A DNA stretch of 46,095 bases from an uncultured Bacteroidales bacterium (GTDB lineage Bacteria > Bacteroidota > Bacteroidia > Bacteroidales > Muribaculaceae). Positions 26,343 to 34,961 of the stretch are shown one piece after another (within the stretch, counting starts at the first letter, position 1; every line of letters starts with the position of its first letter). The notes below the pieces were generated by a model that was given only the letters and a program-made list of their open reading frames with translations, was not told the origin of the DNA and did not search any database. The stretch covers positions 1 through 46,095 of the forward strand of contig CATZGB010000022.1 of NCBI GenBank assembly GCA_958418815.1, given 5' to 3'. The position numbers and the translations under genes were made by a program.

Positions 26343-29300
26343 ATGAGAAAGCTGACACAATGGCTCATCATGGCGCTCACCGTTCTTGTGACGCTGCCGT
26401 CGATGGCCGCGACTTTCGTGGGAGAGCGTTCTGACTTCCGCGACGAGACCATCTATTTCGCGATGACCACCCGCTTCTATGACGGAGACCCCAAGAACAA
26501 CGTCTGCACCTGGGACAAGCAGGAGAAGCAGATTGCCACCAACGACCCCGCATGGCGCGGCGACTTCGCCGGTCTCATCGAGAAGCTCGACTACATCAAG
26601 GCCCTCGGATTCACCGCCATCTGGATCACACCCGTGGTGCAGAACGGCTCCGGCATCGACTACCACGGCTACCACGCCATGGACATGTCGAGCGTCGACC
26701 TCCGCTACGAGAGCCGCACCGAATGGGGCTCGGAGAAGGATGTGAAATTCCAGGACCTCATTGACGCCGCCCACGCCAAGGGCCTCAAGATTGTGCTTGA
26801 CGTCGTGCTCCAGCACACAGGCAACTTCGGAGAGGTCAACCTCAACCCCCTCTTCACACGCAACCAGAACATCCGCAACCAGGCCAACATCGAATGCTCG
26901 ATGATTCCTGATGAGAAGCTCGGCGGAGCAAGCTACTGGGATCTCCCCAACTCCGGCGAGACCACCCAATACAGCGTGCGCTGGAAATATTTCAAGAACC
27001 CCCAGTACGAGCCCAACAACTACTATCACCACTACGGCACCGGATGGAACTGGGACCTTCCCAACCGCTGGTGGGGACAGATCGCCGGCGACTGCGTCGA
27101 CCTCAACACCGAGAACAACGCCGTTGCCGAGTATGTAGTCGACTGCTACGGCAAATTCATCGAGATGGGCGTTGACGCGTTCCGTATCGACACCTCCGGC
27201 CACATCTCCCCGCTGACCTTCAACAAGCAGTTCATCCCCCAGTTCCAGGCACTCGGCGAGAAATACAAGAGCAAGCGACTCAACGGTGCGCCCTTCTACA
27301 TGTTCGGCGAGGTCTGCCAGCGCTTCCAGGGCTCAGTGGTTTACCGTGACCAGCCCAACCTCTCATGCTACTTCTACACCTGGAAATCAGACCAGGCACT
27401 GCTCGACGAGTTCAACGGCGACCCCGCATGGTGGCGTCAGCAGAACCTCCCCGAAGGCCATGACACCCCCGTAGGGCCCATGGCCGTCTGCGAGAAGGAC
27501 ACCAAGGACAAGCCCCGCTCCAACAACGCATGGATGCAAAACGGCGCATGGCACGAGCCCGACTACTCCCAGGCCTCAGGCTTCAACGTGATTGACTTCC
27601 CCATACATTACAGCTACAAGCACGTGGGCGAAATACAGCAGTATTTCAAACAAGACAACTACTACAACGACGCTTCTTTCAACGTGGTCTATGTCGACTC
27701 CCACGACTACGGCCCCGGCCCCAACGACGGCATCCGATTCAACGGCGGCACAGCCCAGTGGGCCGAGAACCTCTCATGGATGTTCACATTCCGCGGCATC
27801 CCCTGCCTCTATTACGGCTCTGAGGTTGAGTTCCAGGCAGGCAAGCTGATCGACGACGGTATGAACACCGCCCTCATCAACACCGGCCGCGCTTACTTCG
27901 GCCACTACCTCGAAGGCAACGTGAAGGCCACCGACTTCGCCCAGTACACCGCTGACGGCCAGGTTGCCGCCACCCTCAAAGGCGACCTCGCCCACCACAT
28001 CCAGCAGCTCAACAAAATCCGCGCTGCCGTGCCCGCCCTCCGCAAGGGCCAGTACACCTACGACGGCTGCTCCGCAAATGGCGGCTGGGCCTTCAAGCGC
28101 GCTTACAAGGATGAGTCATACGCGCTGGTAGCCGTCAACGGCGGCGCCACATTCACCAATGTTCCCGCAGGCACCTACACCGACATCGTGACCGGCCAGA
28201 CCTACCAGGGCGGCGGCACAATCACCGTCACCGCCCCCGCGACCCAGGGCCAGCTCCGCGTGCTGGTCAAGGACTGGAACGGCGGCAAGGTGGTGGAGGA
28301 CGGCAAGTTCATCTACACCACCTCCCCCGTGGCACAGGGTGGAAACCCCACCGCCACCGACCCCGGTGCATCATTCTACTACACCAAGGATGACGCCATC
28401 GACGAGACCCCGGGCGTGATCTTCAGCCCCGCCGGAGGCTCCTTCAAGACCGAGACCCTCACCGTTTCCGTGTCGCTCACCCCCGCCTCCGTCTCCGGAT
28501 GGTATCAGGTGGCAGGCCAGCAGAAAGTGAACATCACCGCTGGCAACACCTCCACCTTCACCATCGGTGCAGGCATAAGCTTCGGCGAATCGATCTCCGT
28601 GACCTACGGAGCGACCTCGCAGTCAGGCGACACCACCACCGGCACCGTCACCTATAAGAAGGTCGACCCCTCCGCATCGATCACCGTGTATGTCGACGGC
28701 CCCCAGGGCACCAACATGTATGCCTGGGGCAAGAACGGCGCGGGCACGACCGTGTCACCCTGCGGCGAATGGCCCGGCAAGGCCCTCTCCGAGACCGTCA
28801 ATATCAACGGCACCAACTACTACTACGTCACATTCGACGATATGGCGTCTGTCAACATCATCCTCAACAAGGACGGCAACCAGACCGGCGACATCGAGGG
28901 CATCACCGAGGACACCTTCTTCAAATATGACGGAAACTCCACCGTCACCAAAGTAAACGAGGATGTGACCCCCGTCCCCGTGGTCAAGTTCTCACCCAAC
29001 GGCGGCAACTTCGTCAACAATGTCAAAGTGACCGCCACCGCCTCCAACGCCACCTCGGCCTGGTACAAGATCGGCAACGGCCAGCAGATCAACATCAGCG
29101 GCTCAGCCACCTTCTCGCTCGGCGACGGCATGGCAATCGGCGAGAGCGTCACCGTCTACTGGAGCGCGTCCAGCGCCACCGAGACCAAGACCGGCAGCGT
29201 GACATTCAAGAAAGTCGAGGAGCAGGTACTGCCCGAAGGCCTGACTGTCTACTATGACAACTCCGTGACCAAGTGGGGCACCGTGAAGGTACACTACTGG

Positions 29301-29648
29301 GGAGGCGAGAGCGCGACAACATGGCCCGGCGTCGACATGCAGATGGTTGCCTCAAACATCTACATGTACACCTGCCCCAAGGGCACCACAGGAGTCGTCT
29401 TCAACAACGGCGGCGGCGACCAGACCAACGACATCAAGCCTGAGAACAACCATATCTACAAGGGCACCGGCAACCACCAGTATGTAGACGGAGGCTCATA
29501 CTCCTCTTCAGTCGCCGACACATTCCTCGACGCTGACGACGAGCCCGTTGAATACTACAACATCCAGGGCATCCGCGTCGACAACCCGACCCCCGGCTTC
29601 TACATCATGCGCAAGGGCAACAAAGTCCAGAAAGTGCGCGTGTTCTGA
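26343..29648 (+). CDS. secreted GH13 alpha-amylase with two starch-binding modules
   Basis: This is a 1101-residue protein. Start MRKLTQWLIM is chosen because a Sec signal (to PSMA-A) begins there; upstream in-frame sequence is untranslated leader. The GH13 catalytic domain (~30-560) shows region I-like LDVVLQHTG, region II AFRIDTSG (nucleophile D283), region III MFGEV (acid/base E323) and region IV YVDSHD (D455). Next come a beta-domain and then a duplicated pair. Near 691 is a chitobiase-C/Ig-like linker (VIFSPAGGSF) and near 779 a CBM26-like module (ITVYVDGPQGTN). Near 879 is a second linker (VKFSPNGGNF) and near 966 a second starch-binding module (LTVYYDNSVTKWG). The C-terminal tail (EYYNIQGIRV...RKGNKVQKV) matches that of the CotH protein. 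It degrades starch outside the cytoplasm. No susCD genes are adjacent. Confidence 0.93.
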   Translation: MRKLTQWLIMALTVLVTLPSMAATFVGERSDFRDETIYFAMTTRFYDGDPKNNVCTWDKQEKQIATNDPAWRGDFAGLIEKLDYIKALGFTAIWITPVVQNGSGIDYHGYHAMDMSSVDLRYESRTEWGSEKDVKFQDLIDAAHAKGLKIVLDVVLQHTGNFGEVNLNPLFTRNQNIRNQANIECSMIPDEKLGGASYWDLPNSGETTQYSVRWKYFKNPQYEPNNYYHHYGTGWNWDLPNRWWGQIAGDCVDLNTENNAVAEYVVDCYGKFIEMGVDAFRIDTSGHISPLTFNKQFIPQFQALGEKYKSKRLNGAPFYMFGEVCQRFQGSVVYRDQPNLSCYFYTWKSDQALLDEFNGDPAWWRQQNLPEGHDTPVGPMAVCEKDTKDKPRSNNAWMQNGAWHEPDYSQASGFNVIDFPIHYSYKHVGEIQQYFKQDNYYNDASFNVVYVDSHDYGPGPNDGIRFNGGTAQWAENLSWMFTFRGIPCLYYGSEVEFQAGKLIDDGMNTALINTGRAYFGHYLEGNVKATDFAQYTADGQVAATLKGDLAHHIQQLNKIRAAVPALRKGQYTYDGCSANGGWAFKRAYKDESYALVAVNGGATFTNVPAGTYTDIVTGQTYQGGGTITVTAPATQGQLRVLVKDWNGGKVVEDGKFIYTTSPVAQGGNPTATDPGASFYYTKDDAIDETPGVIFSPAGGSFKTETLTVSVSLTPASVSGWYQVAGQQKVNITAGNTSTFTIGAGISFGESISVTYGATSQSGDTTTGTVTYKKVDPSASITVYVDGPQGTNMYAWGKNGAGTTVSPCGEWPGKALSETVNINGTNYYYVTFDDMASVNIILNKDGNQTGDIEGITEDTFFKYDGNSTVTKVNEDVTPVPVVKFSPNGGNFVNNVKVTATASNATSAWYKIGNGQQINISGSATFSLGDGMAIGESVTVYWSASSATETKTGSVTFKKVEEQVLPEGLTVYYDNSVTKWGTVKVHYWGGESATTWPGVDMQMVASNIYMYTCPKGTTGVVFNNGGGDQTNDIKPENNHIYKGTGNHQYVDGGSYSSSVADTFLDADDEPVEYYNIQGIRVDNPTPGFYIMRKGNKVQKVRVF

Positions 29649-29690
29649 TAGGCCACACTGACCGTCCATGACGGCAGCATCCCGACCTCA

Positions 29691-29723
29691 AAGCCCCCGG
29701 CTCACCGCGCCGGGGGCTTTTTT
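29691..29723 (+). terminator. terminator of the amylase gene
   Basis: GCCCCCGGC (29693-29701) pairs with GCCGGGGGC (29709-29717) around a 7-nt loop and is followed by six T. Confidence 0.93.
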
Positions 29724-29786
29724 GTCTGGCGAAATTTGTCAAAAATGCCGTCACATAAAGGGCACAATCTGATATTTTTCTCTTTT

Positions 29787-29821
29787 TTTGCCTGTTGTTT
29801 CGGCGAAAATCACTACCTTTG
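29787..29821 (+). promoter_or_regulatory. promoter of the serine palmitoyltransferase gene
   Basis: A -7 TACCTTTG lies at 29814-29821, and TTTG at 29787-29790 gives a 23-bp spacer. The leader to ATG 29937 is about 110 nt. Confidence 0.58.
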
Positions 29822-29936
29822 TCGGCTGAATCGGTTTCCTCTCCAGAACAGACTCTTCACCACAGGGTCATGCCATACGGTCAGACCGCGCATACCCACG
29901 ACTGTGTTAAAAAAGGAAAAGTAATTTACACCAGCT

Positions 29937-31124
29937 ATGAAGTTGCTTCAAGCCAAATTAGCCCAATACACCGCGCCCCAGCAGGCAAAAGCTGCAGGGG
30001 TGTATCCCTATTTCCGCGCCATCGAGAGCGAGCAGGAGGCGGAAGTCATCATCAACGGCCGCAAGGTGCTGATGTTCGGCTCCAACTGCTACTCAGGCCT
30101 CGTGAGCGATCCCCGTATCAAGGAAGCTGCAATCGAAGCCACCCGGAAATACGGCACAGGATGCGCCGGATCACCATTCCTCAACGGCACCCTCGACCTC
30201 CACAAGAAGCTCGAGCGCCGCATCGCCGAGTATATCGGCAAAGAGGATGTGATGATTTACTCCACCGGCTTTGAAGTCAACCTCGGCGTGGTTTCATGCC
30301 TGACAGGCCGCGGCGACTACATCGTCTATGACGAGCAAGACCACGCTTCAATCATCGAAGGCCGTCGTCTCAGCTTCTCAACCAGCCTCAAATACAAGCA
30401 CAACGACATGGAGTCGCTCGAGCAGCAGCTCCAGCGCTGTGACCCCGAGAAGGTGAAACTCATCGTGACCGACGGTGTGTTCTCGATGGAGGGCGACGTG
30501 GCCAACCTGCCTGAAATCGTGCGCCTGGCAAAGAAATACAACGCCGCCGTGATGGTTGACGAGGCCCACGGCATCGGTGTGTTCGGCAAAGGCGGACGCG
30601 GCACATGTGACCATTTCGGAGTGACCGACGACGTGGACCTCATTATGGGCACATTCTCCAAGTCGTTCGCCTCCCTGGGCGGCTTCATCGCCACCGACAA
30701 GGAAATCACCAACTACCTGCGCCACCACTCACGCTCATACATCTTCACCGCCTCCATCACCCCCGCCTCGACAGCGGCGGCCCTCAAGGCGATAGACCTC
30801 ATGATCGAAGAGCCCGAGCGCCAGGAGAACCTGTGGAAAATCACCAATTTCGCCCTCGACGGCTTCCGCCAGATGGGATGCGAGATCGGCAACACCACCA
30901 CCCCCATCATCCCCCTCTTCATCCGCGACGACTACAAGACCTACACCGTGACCCGCGACCTCTTTGACGAGGGCCTCTTCGTCAACCCCGTGGTCACCCC
31001 CGCCGTCGCCCCCCAGGACACCCTCATCCGCTTCTCGCTCATGGCCACCCACACCAAGGAGCAGGTGGAGTTTGCCCTCGAGAAAATCGAGAAGGTGTTC
31101 CGCAAGCACGGAATCATAAAGTAA
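29937..31124 (+). CDS. spt: serine palmitoyltransferase (alpha-oxoamine synthase family)
   Basis: This 395-residue PLP enzyme condenses L-serine with an acyl-CoA to 3-ketosphinganine, the first step of sphingolipid synthesis. Motifs include MFGSNCYSGL, KYGTGCAGSPFLNGTLDLHK, the aspartate motif VDEAHGIGVFG, and the PLP lysine K242 in GTFSKSFASLGG. From memory the sequence closely follows the Bacteroides enzyme (BT_0870-like) rather than 2-amino-3-ketobutyrate CoA ligase, notably in DDHFG/CDHFGV-type and MATHTKEQ segments. It appears monocistronic, with its own promoter and a tRNA gene after it. 8-amino-7-oxononanoate synthase is a less likely alternative. Confidence 0.9.
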   Translation: MKLLQAKLAQYTAPQQAKAAGVYPYFRAIESEQEAEVIINGRKVLMFGSNCYSGLVSDPRIKEAAIEATRKYGTGCAGSPFLNGTLDLHKKLERRIAEYIGKEDVMIYSTGFEVNLGVVSCLTGRGDYIVYDEQDHASIIEGRRLSFSTSLKYKHNDMESLEQQLQRCDPEKVKLIVTDGVFSMEGDVANLPEIVRLAKKYNAAVMVDEAHGIGVFGKGGRGTCDHFGVTDDVDLIMGTFSKSFASLGGFIATDKEITNYLRHHSRSYIFTASITPASTAAALKAIDLMIEEPERQENLWKITNFALDGFRQMGCEIGNTTTPIIPLFIRDDYKTYTVTRDLFDEGLFVNPVVTPAVAPQDTLIRFSLMATHTKEQVEFALEKIEKVFRKHGIIK

Positions 31125-31170
31125 ACTCGGACGACATCTCCCCCGCCCTCTGTTTTTTTGGCCCCGGGGG

Positions 31171-31200
31171 TTGATTTCTCCAAAATAATTATTAACTTTG
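31171..31200 (+). promoter_or_regulatory. promoter of tRNA-Leu
   Basis: A -33 TTG at 31171-31173 and a -7 TAACTTTG at 31193-31200 have a 19-bp spacer. The tRNA begins at 31251. Confidence 0.75.
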
Positions 31201-31250
31201 CCCGCAAGGTGGCCATTGACAACACAGGCCCGCTCCAAGGGCAAAGTATC

Positions 31251-31332
31251 GCGCAAGTGGCGTAATTGGTAGCCGCGCCAGACTTAGGATCTGGTGACTT
31301 CGGTCGTGGGGGTTCGAGTCCCCCCCTGCGCA
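31251..31332 (+). tRNA. tRNA-Leu (anticodon TAG)
   Basis: This 82-nt class II tRNA has acceptor GCGCAAG paired with CCTGCGC (one A-C mismatch) and anticodon stem CCAGA/TCTGG with loop CTTAGGA (anticodon TAG). It has a long variable arm (TGACTTCGGTCGT) and a T arm GGGGGTTCGAGTCCCCC. No CCA is encoded. Confidence 0.95.
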
Positions 31333-31355
31333 CACGACATCCATACATCACCCAT

Positions 31356-31386
31356 AAGGGACGCAGCCTGCTGCGTCCCTTGTTTT
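31356..31386 (+). terminator. tRNA-Leu terminator overlapping the nfnA translation start region
   Basis: AAGGGACGCAG (31356-31366) pairs with CTGCGTCCCTT (31371-31381) around a CCTG loop, followed by GTTTT. The ATG of the next gene is at 31391, so the hairpin covers the place where its ribosome-binding region would be. Confidence 0.85.
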
Positions 31387-31390
31387 AGCT

Positions 31391-32170
31391 ATGAACAAGA
31401 TATTAGAAAAAGAGCATTTCTCAGAAAAAGTAGTAAAGCTCGTCGTGGAGGCCCCGATGATTGCCAAAGCCCGCAAGCCGGGCCACTTCGTCATTGTGAT
31501 ACCCAATGAGAAGGGCGAACGGATACCTCTGACAATCGCCGACGCCGATGTCAGGCGCGGCACCATCACGCTGGTGACGCAGGCCATCGGCGACTCCACC
31601 GCCGAGATATGCGCCAAGGAGCCTGGCGACTGTCTCCACGATGTGGTGGGCCCGCTGGGCCGCGCCACCGACATCCGCCGTTACGGGACAGTGGTCTGCT
31701 GCGGCGGAGGGGTCGGGGTGGCCCCGCTTCTCCCCATCCTGAGGGCCATGAAAGCGGCGGGCAACAAGGTGATTTCAATCCTCGCCGCCCGCACCAAAGA
31801 CCTCATCATACTCGAAGAGCAGGTGAGGGAATCCTCCGATGAGGTCATCATCATGACCGACGACGGCAGCCTTGGCGACAAGGGGCTCGTCACAGACGGC
31901 CTGCAGAAGGTGATTGACCGTGAGAAAATCGACCTCGTATGCACCATCGGCCCGGCTGTGATGATGAAATTCGTCAGCCTGCTCACAGCGCGCCACCAGG
32001 TGCCGACAATCTGCTCGCTCAACACAATAATGGTCGACGGCACCGGCATGTGTGGAGCCTGCCGCGTCACCGTCGGCGGCAAGATGAGATTCGTATGCGT
32101 TGACGGCCCCGAGTTTGACGCCCATCAGGTTGATTTCGACGAGATGCTGATGAGGCTGCGCTCATATTGA
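31391..32170 (+). CDS. nfnA: NfnA/SudB-type FAD/NAD-binding subunit (ferredoxin-NADP reductase alpha)
   Basis: This 259-residue flavoprotein has a ferredoxin-reductase-like FAD domain first (KPGHFVIVIPNEKGERIPLT, with TLVTQAIGDST) and then a nucleotide-binding domain starting CCGGGVGVAPLLPIL. The C-terminal MCGACRVTVGGKMRFVCVDGPEFD supplies [2Fe-2S] ligands. With the next gene it forms an NfnAB-type complex, which by flavin bifurcation couples NADH and reduced ferredoxin oxidation to NADP+ reduction. The related SudAB name is used for some homologs. Pairing with the 491-aa subunit 23 bp downstream supports Nfn over dihydroorotate dehydrogenase PyrK. I see no promoter between the tRNA terminator and this gene. 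Confidence 0.88.
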   Translation: MNKILEKEHFSEKVVKLVVEAPMIAKARKPGHFVIVIPNEKGERIPLTIADADVRRGTITLVTQAIGDSTAEICAKEPGDCLHDVVGPLGRATDIRRYGTVVCCGGGVGVAPLLPILRAMKAAGNKVISILAARTKDLIILEEQVRESSDEVIIMTDDGSLGDKGLVTDGLQKVIDREKIDLVCTIGPAVMMKFVSLLTARHQVPTICSLNTIMVDGTGMCGACRVTVGGKMRFVCVDGPEFDAHQVDFDEMLMRLRSY

Positions 32171-32193
32171 CCCTTATCCAACACAAGCCACAA

Positions 32194-33669
32194 ATGGACA
32201 ATTCAACAACCATATCCCCGCGCGACGCCCAATGGCGCGAGGAGCTGCGCAAATCCCACACCGCCAAAGAGCGCATGGCGATTCCGCGCGTGCAGATGCC
32301 CGAACTCGACCCTGCCTATCGTGTCACATGCAATGACGAGGTCAACCAAGGGCTGTCGGCCGACCAGGCCATCCTCGAGGCCACCCGTTGCCTCGACTGT
32401 CCCGACCCGCAGTGTGTCACCGGATGCCCTGTGTCGATCAACATCCCCGGATTCATCAAGAACATCGAGCGGAGCGACTTCCTGGAGGCCGCCGCCGTGC
32501 TGAAAGAGACATCGGCCCTCCCTGCCGTTTGCGGACGCGTATGCCCCCAGGAACGCCAGTGTGAGTCGAAATGCATATACACCAAGACCCGCCGCCCGGC
32601 AGTGGCCATCGGCTACCTCGAGCGGTTCGCCGCCGACACCGCGCGCGAAGCCGCGTCACCCGACGTGGAGACAGCGCCGCTACAGCCCGCGACAGGCGCG
32701 ACCTGTGTCGCCGTCGTAGGCTCCGGCCCCGCGTCGCTCTCCTTCGCCGGTGAGATGGCCCGCAGGGGCTACTCGGTGCATGTCTTCGAGGCCCTGCATG
32801 AAATCGGCGGCGTGCTGAAATACGGCATACCTGAGTTCCGACTGCCCAACGAGATTGTCGACGCCGAAATCAGGGGGCTGCGCGCGGCCGGGGTGGAGTT
32901 CACCGCCGACTGTGTCATCGGCAAGACCCTCTCTTACGACGACCTGATGGAGATGGGCTTCAAGGGTGTGTTCGTCGCCTCCGGGGCAGGTCTGCCACGC
33001 TTCATGGGCATACCCGGCGAGAACTACATCGGGGTGATGTCGAGCAACGAATACCTCACCCGCGTCAACCTGATGGGGGCCGGCCGGCCGGGCTGGGCCA
33101 CCCCTGTGATAAAGGGCCGCAAAGTGGCCGTCATCGGCGGCGGCAACACAGCCATGGACTCCTGCCGCACCGCGCGGCGCATGGGGGCCGAGGAGGTCTA
33201 CATCGTCTACCGCCGCTCCGAGGCGGAGATGCCCGCCAGGGTCGAGGAGGTGCGCCACGCCAAGGAGGAGGGGGTGACATTCCTCACCCTCCACAACCCG
33301 GTGGAATATCTCGCCGACGAGAAGGGACGCGTCAGGGCCATGAGGCTGCAGCGCATGGAGCTTGGCGAACCCGATGAGTCGGGCCGCCGGTCGCCCCAGC
33401 CTGTCGAGGGGGCCATCTCGGAGGTAGAGGTAGACGAGGTGATCGTCAGCGTAGGGGTTTCGCCCAACCCCCTCATCCCCGACTCCATAGAGGGGCTGGA
33501 GGTCACCCGCCGGGGCACACTCATCACCGACCCCGAGACCCTTGAGACCTCCATCCCGATGCTCTTCGCCGGCGGCGACATAGTCCGCGGCGGAGCCACC
33601 GTGATTCTCGCCATGGGCGACGGACGCAAAGCCGCCGCGGCCATGGATGAAAAAATCCGCAAATCCTGA
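32194..33669 (+). CDS. nfnB: NfnB/GltD-like NADPH-binding iron-sulfur flavoprotein
   Basis: This 491-residue protein starts at MDNSTTISPRDAQW; an in-frame TTG at 32167 overlaps nfnA and is unlikely. The N-terminal domain carries cysteine clusters for two [4Fe-4S] centres: CLDCPDPQCVTGCPVSINIP, and CGRVCPQERQCESKC. Next come an FAD-binding GSGPASLSFAGEMARRGYSV, the KYGIPEFRLPNEIVD segment, and an NADPH-binding AVIGGGNTAMDSCRTARRMG. The C-terminal FAD contact is MLFAGGDIVRGGATVILAMG. These are shared by glutamate synthase small subunit and NfnB. Adjacency to the NfnA subunit and absence of a large glutamate synthase gene favour NfnB. Confidence 0.9.
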   Translation: MDNSTTISPRDAQWREELRKSHTAKERMAIPRVQMPELDPAYRVTCNDEVNQGLSADQAILEATRCLDCPDPQCVTGCPVSINIPGFIKNIERSDFLEAAAVLKETSALPAVCGRVCPQERQCESKCIYTKTRRPAVAIGYLERFAADTAREAASPDVETAPLQPATGATCVAVVGSGPASLSFAGEMARRGYSVHVFEALHEIGGVLKYGIPEFRLPNEIVDAEIRGLRAAGVEFTADCVIGKTLSYDDLMEMGFKGVFVASGAGLPRFMGIPGENYIGVMSSNEYLTRVNLMGAGRPGWATPVIKGRKVAVIGGGNTAMDSCRTARRMGAEEVYIVYRRSEAEMPARVEEVRHAKEEGVTFLTLHNPVEYLADEKGRVRAMRLQRMELGEPDESGRRSPQPVEGAISEVEVDEVIVSVGVSPNPLIPDSIEGLEVTRRGTLITDPETLETSIPMLFAGGDIVRGGATVILAMGDGRKAAAAMDEKIRKS

Positions 33670-33702
33670 CATCAAACTGTCTCATATTCTTACCCATCGA
33701 TT

Positions 33703-34902
33703 ATGGAAGAACTGACAATCGGCGAAATCTACCGCGCCCAGATGGTGCTACGCGATGTGGCCCGTCACCCTAAAATCATAGGCCCGACACAGCTTTCTGA
33801 CAGCTGCCGGATATACCTCAAACCTGAGAACCTGCAGCACACCGGGGCCTTCAAGCTCAGGGGTGCGTATTACAAAATCTCACAGCTCACCGACGAGGAG
33901 AAACGCCATGGCGTGATCGCCTGCTCGGCCGGCAACCATGCCCAGGGGGTCGCGCTCGCAGCCAGCCACAACGGCATAAAGTCACTCATATGCCTCCCCG
34001 CCGGCGCGCCCATCTCGAAAATAGAGGCCACCAAGCGCCTCGGAGCCGAGGTATGCCTCGTGCCGGGGGTCTACGACGACGCCTACGCCAAAGCCATCGA
34101 GCTGAAGGAGGAGAAGGGCTACACCTTCGTCCACCCCTTCAACGACCCCAAAGTCATCGCCGGGCAGGGCACCATTGGCCTCGAGATACTTGAGGAGATG
34201 CCCGGTGTGGAGGCCATCGTCGTCCCGGTGGGTGGCGGCGGCCTGATAGCCGGAGTGGCATTCGCCGTGAAGACCCTGCGCCCCGACATCAAGATCTATG
34301 GAGTGCAGGCCGCCGGCGCGCCCTCGATGGCCGAATCAATGAAGAAACATGAGCGGGTGCATCTCGACTCTGTCTCGACCGTCGCCGACGGCATCGCCGT
34401 CAAGGAGCCGGGCGACCTCACCTACGAGCTTTGTGAACGGTATGTCGACGAGATTGTCACCGTCAACGACGACGAAATCGCCGCCGCCATCCTCGCCCTG
34501 ATCGAGAAGCAGAAGCTCGTGGCCGAGGGGGCCGGGGCCGCCGCTGTGGCCGCCGCCATGTTCGGCAAACTGCCCCTCGAGGGCAAGAAGGTGGTCTGCC
34601 TGGTTTCGGGAGGCAACATCGACGTCAACATCCTGAGCCGTGTCATCAACCGCGGGCTGCTCAAAAACGGCCGTCTCTGCCAGCTCGAACTGGAGGTGCC
34701 CGACAAGCCCGGCACCCTGTCGCAGGTGCTGAAAGTGGTGGCCGACCACGGCGGCAATGTGCTTTCCGTAAGCCACGAACGTGTCGCGGCCTCATCGCAG
34801 ATCAACGCCTGCACCCTCCATCTCGAACTGGAAACCCTCGACCACAACCATGTCTCACGCCTGAAAGCCGCCCTTGGCGAGGCCGGATTCCCCGTGGTCT
34901 GA
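33703..34902 (+). CDS. ilvA: threonine ammonia-lyase (threonine dehydratase)
   Basis: This is a 399-residue PLP enzyme that converts L-threonine to 2-oxobutyrate and ammonia. The PLP lysine is K51 in HTGAFKLRGAYYK. The phosphate-binding glycine loop is VPVGGGGLIAGVAFA, and the core SAGNHAQGVALAA is present. A C-terminal ACT domain (~residues 325-399, beginning ELEVPDKPGTLSQVLKVVAD) suggests allosteric control. Length and the single ACT domain match the shorter class often called TdcB/IlvA2, so it could be catabolic as well as biosynthetic. It follows nfnB by 33 bp and precedes glutaminase, suggesting one nitrogen/redox unit. Confidence 0.92.
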   Translation: MEELTIGEIYRAQMVLRDVARHPKIIGPTQLSDSCRIYLKPENLQHTGAFKLRGAYYKISQLTDEEKRHGVIACSAGNHAQGVALAASHNGIKSLICLPAGAPISKIEATKRLGAEVCLVPGVYDDAYAKAIELKEEKGYTFVHPFNDPKVIAGQGTIGLEILEEMPGVEAIVVPVGGGGLIAGVAFAVKTLRPDIKIYGVQAAGAPSMAESMKKHERVHLDSVSTVADGIAVKEPGDLTYELCERYVDEIVTVNDDEIAAAILALIEKQKLVAEGAGAAAVAAAMFGKLPLEGKKVVCLVSGGNIDVNILSRVINRGLLKNGRLCQLELEVPDKPGTLSQVLKVVADHGGNVLSVSHERVAASSQINACTLHLELETLDHNHVSRLKAALGEAGFPVV

Positions 34903-34961
34903 CCCCATCATAAACGAGCCCCACAAGACCTTAAACATCCATAAATAAAACACCATAACAC

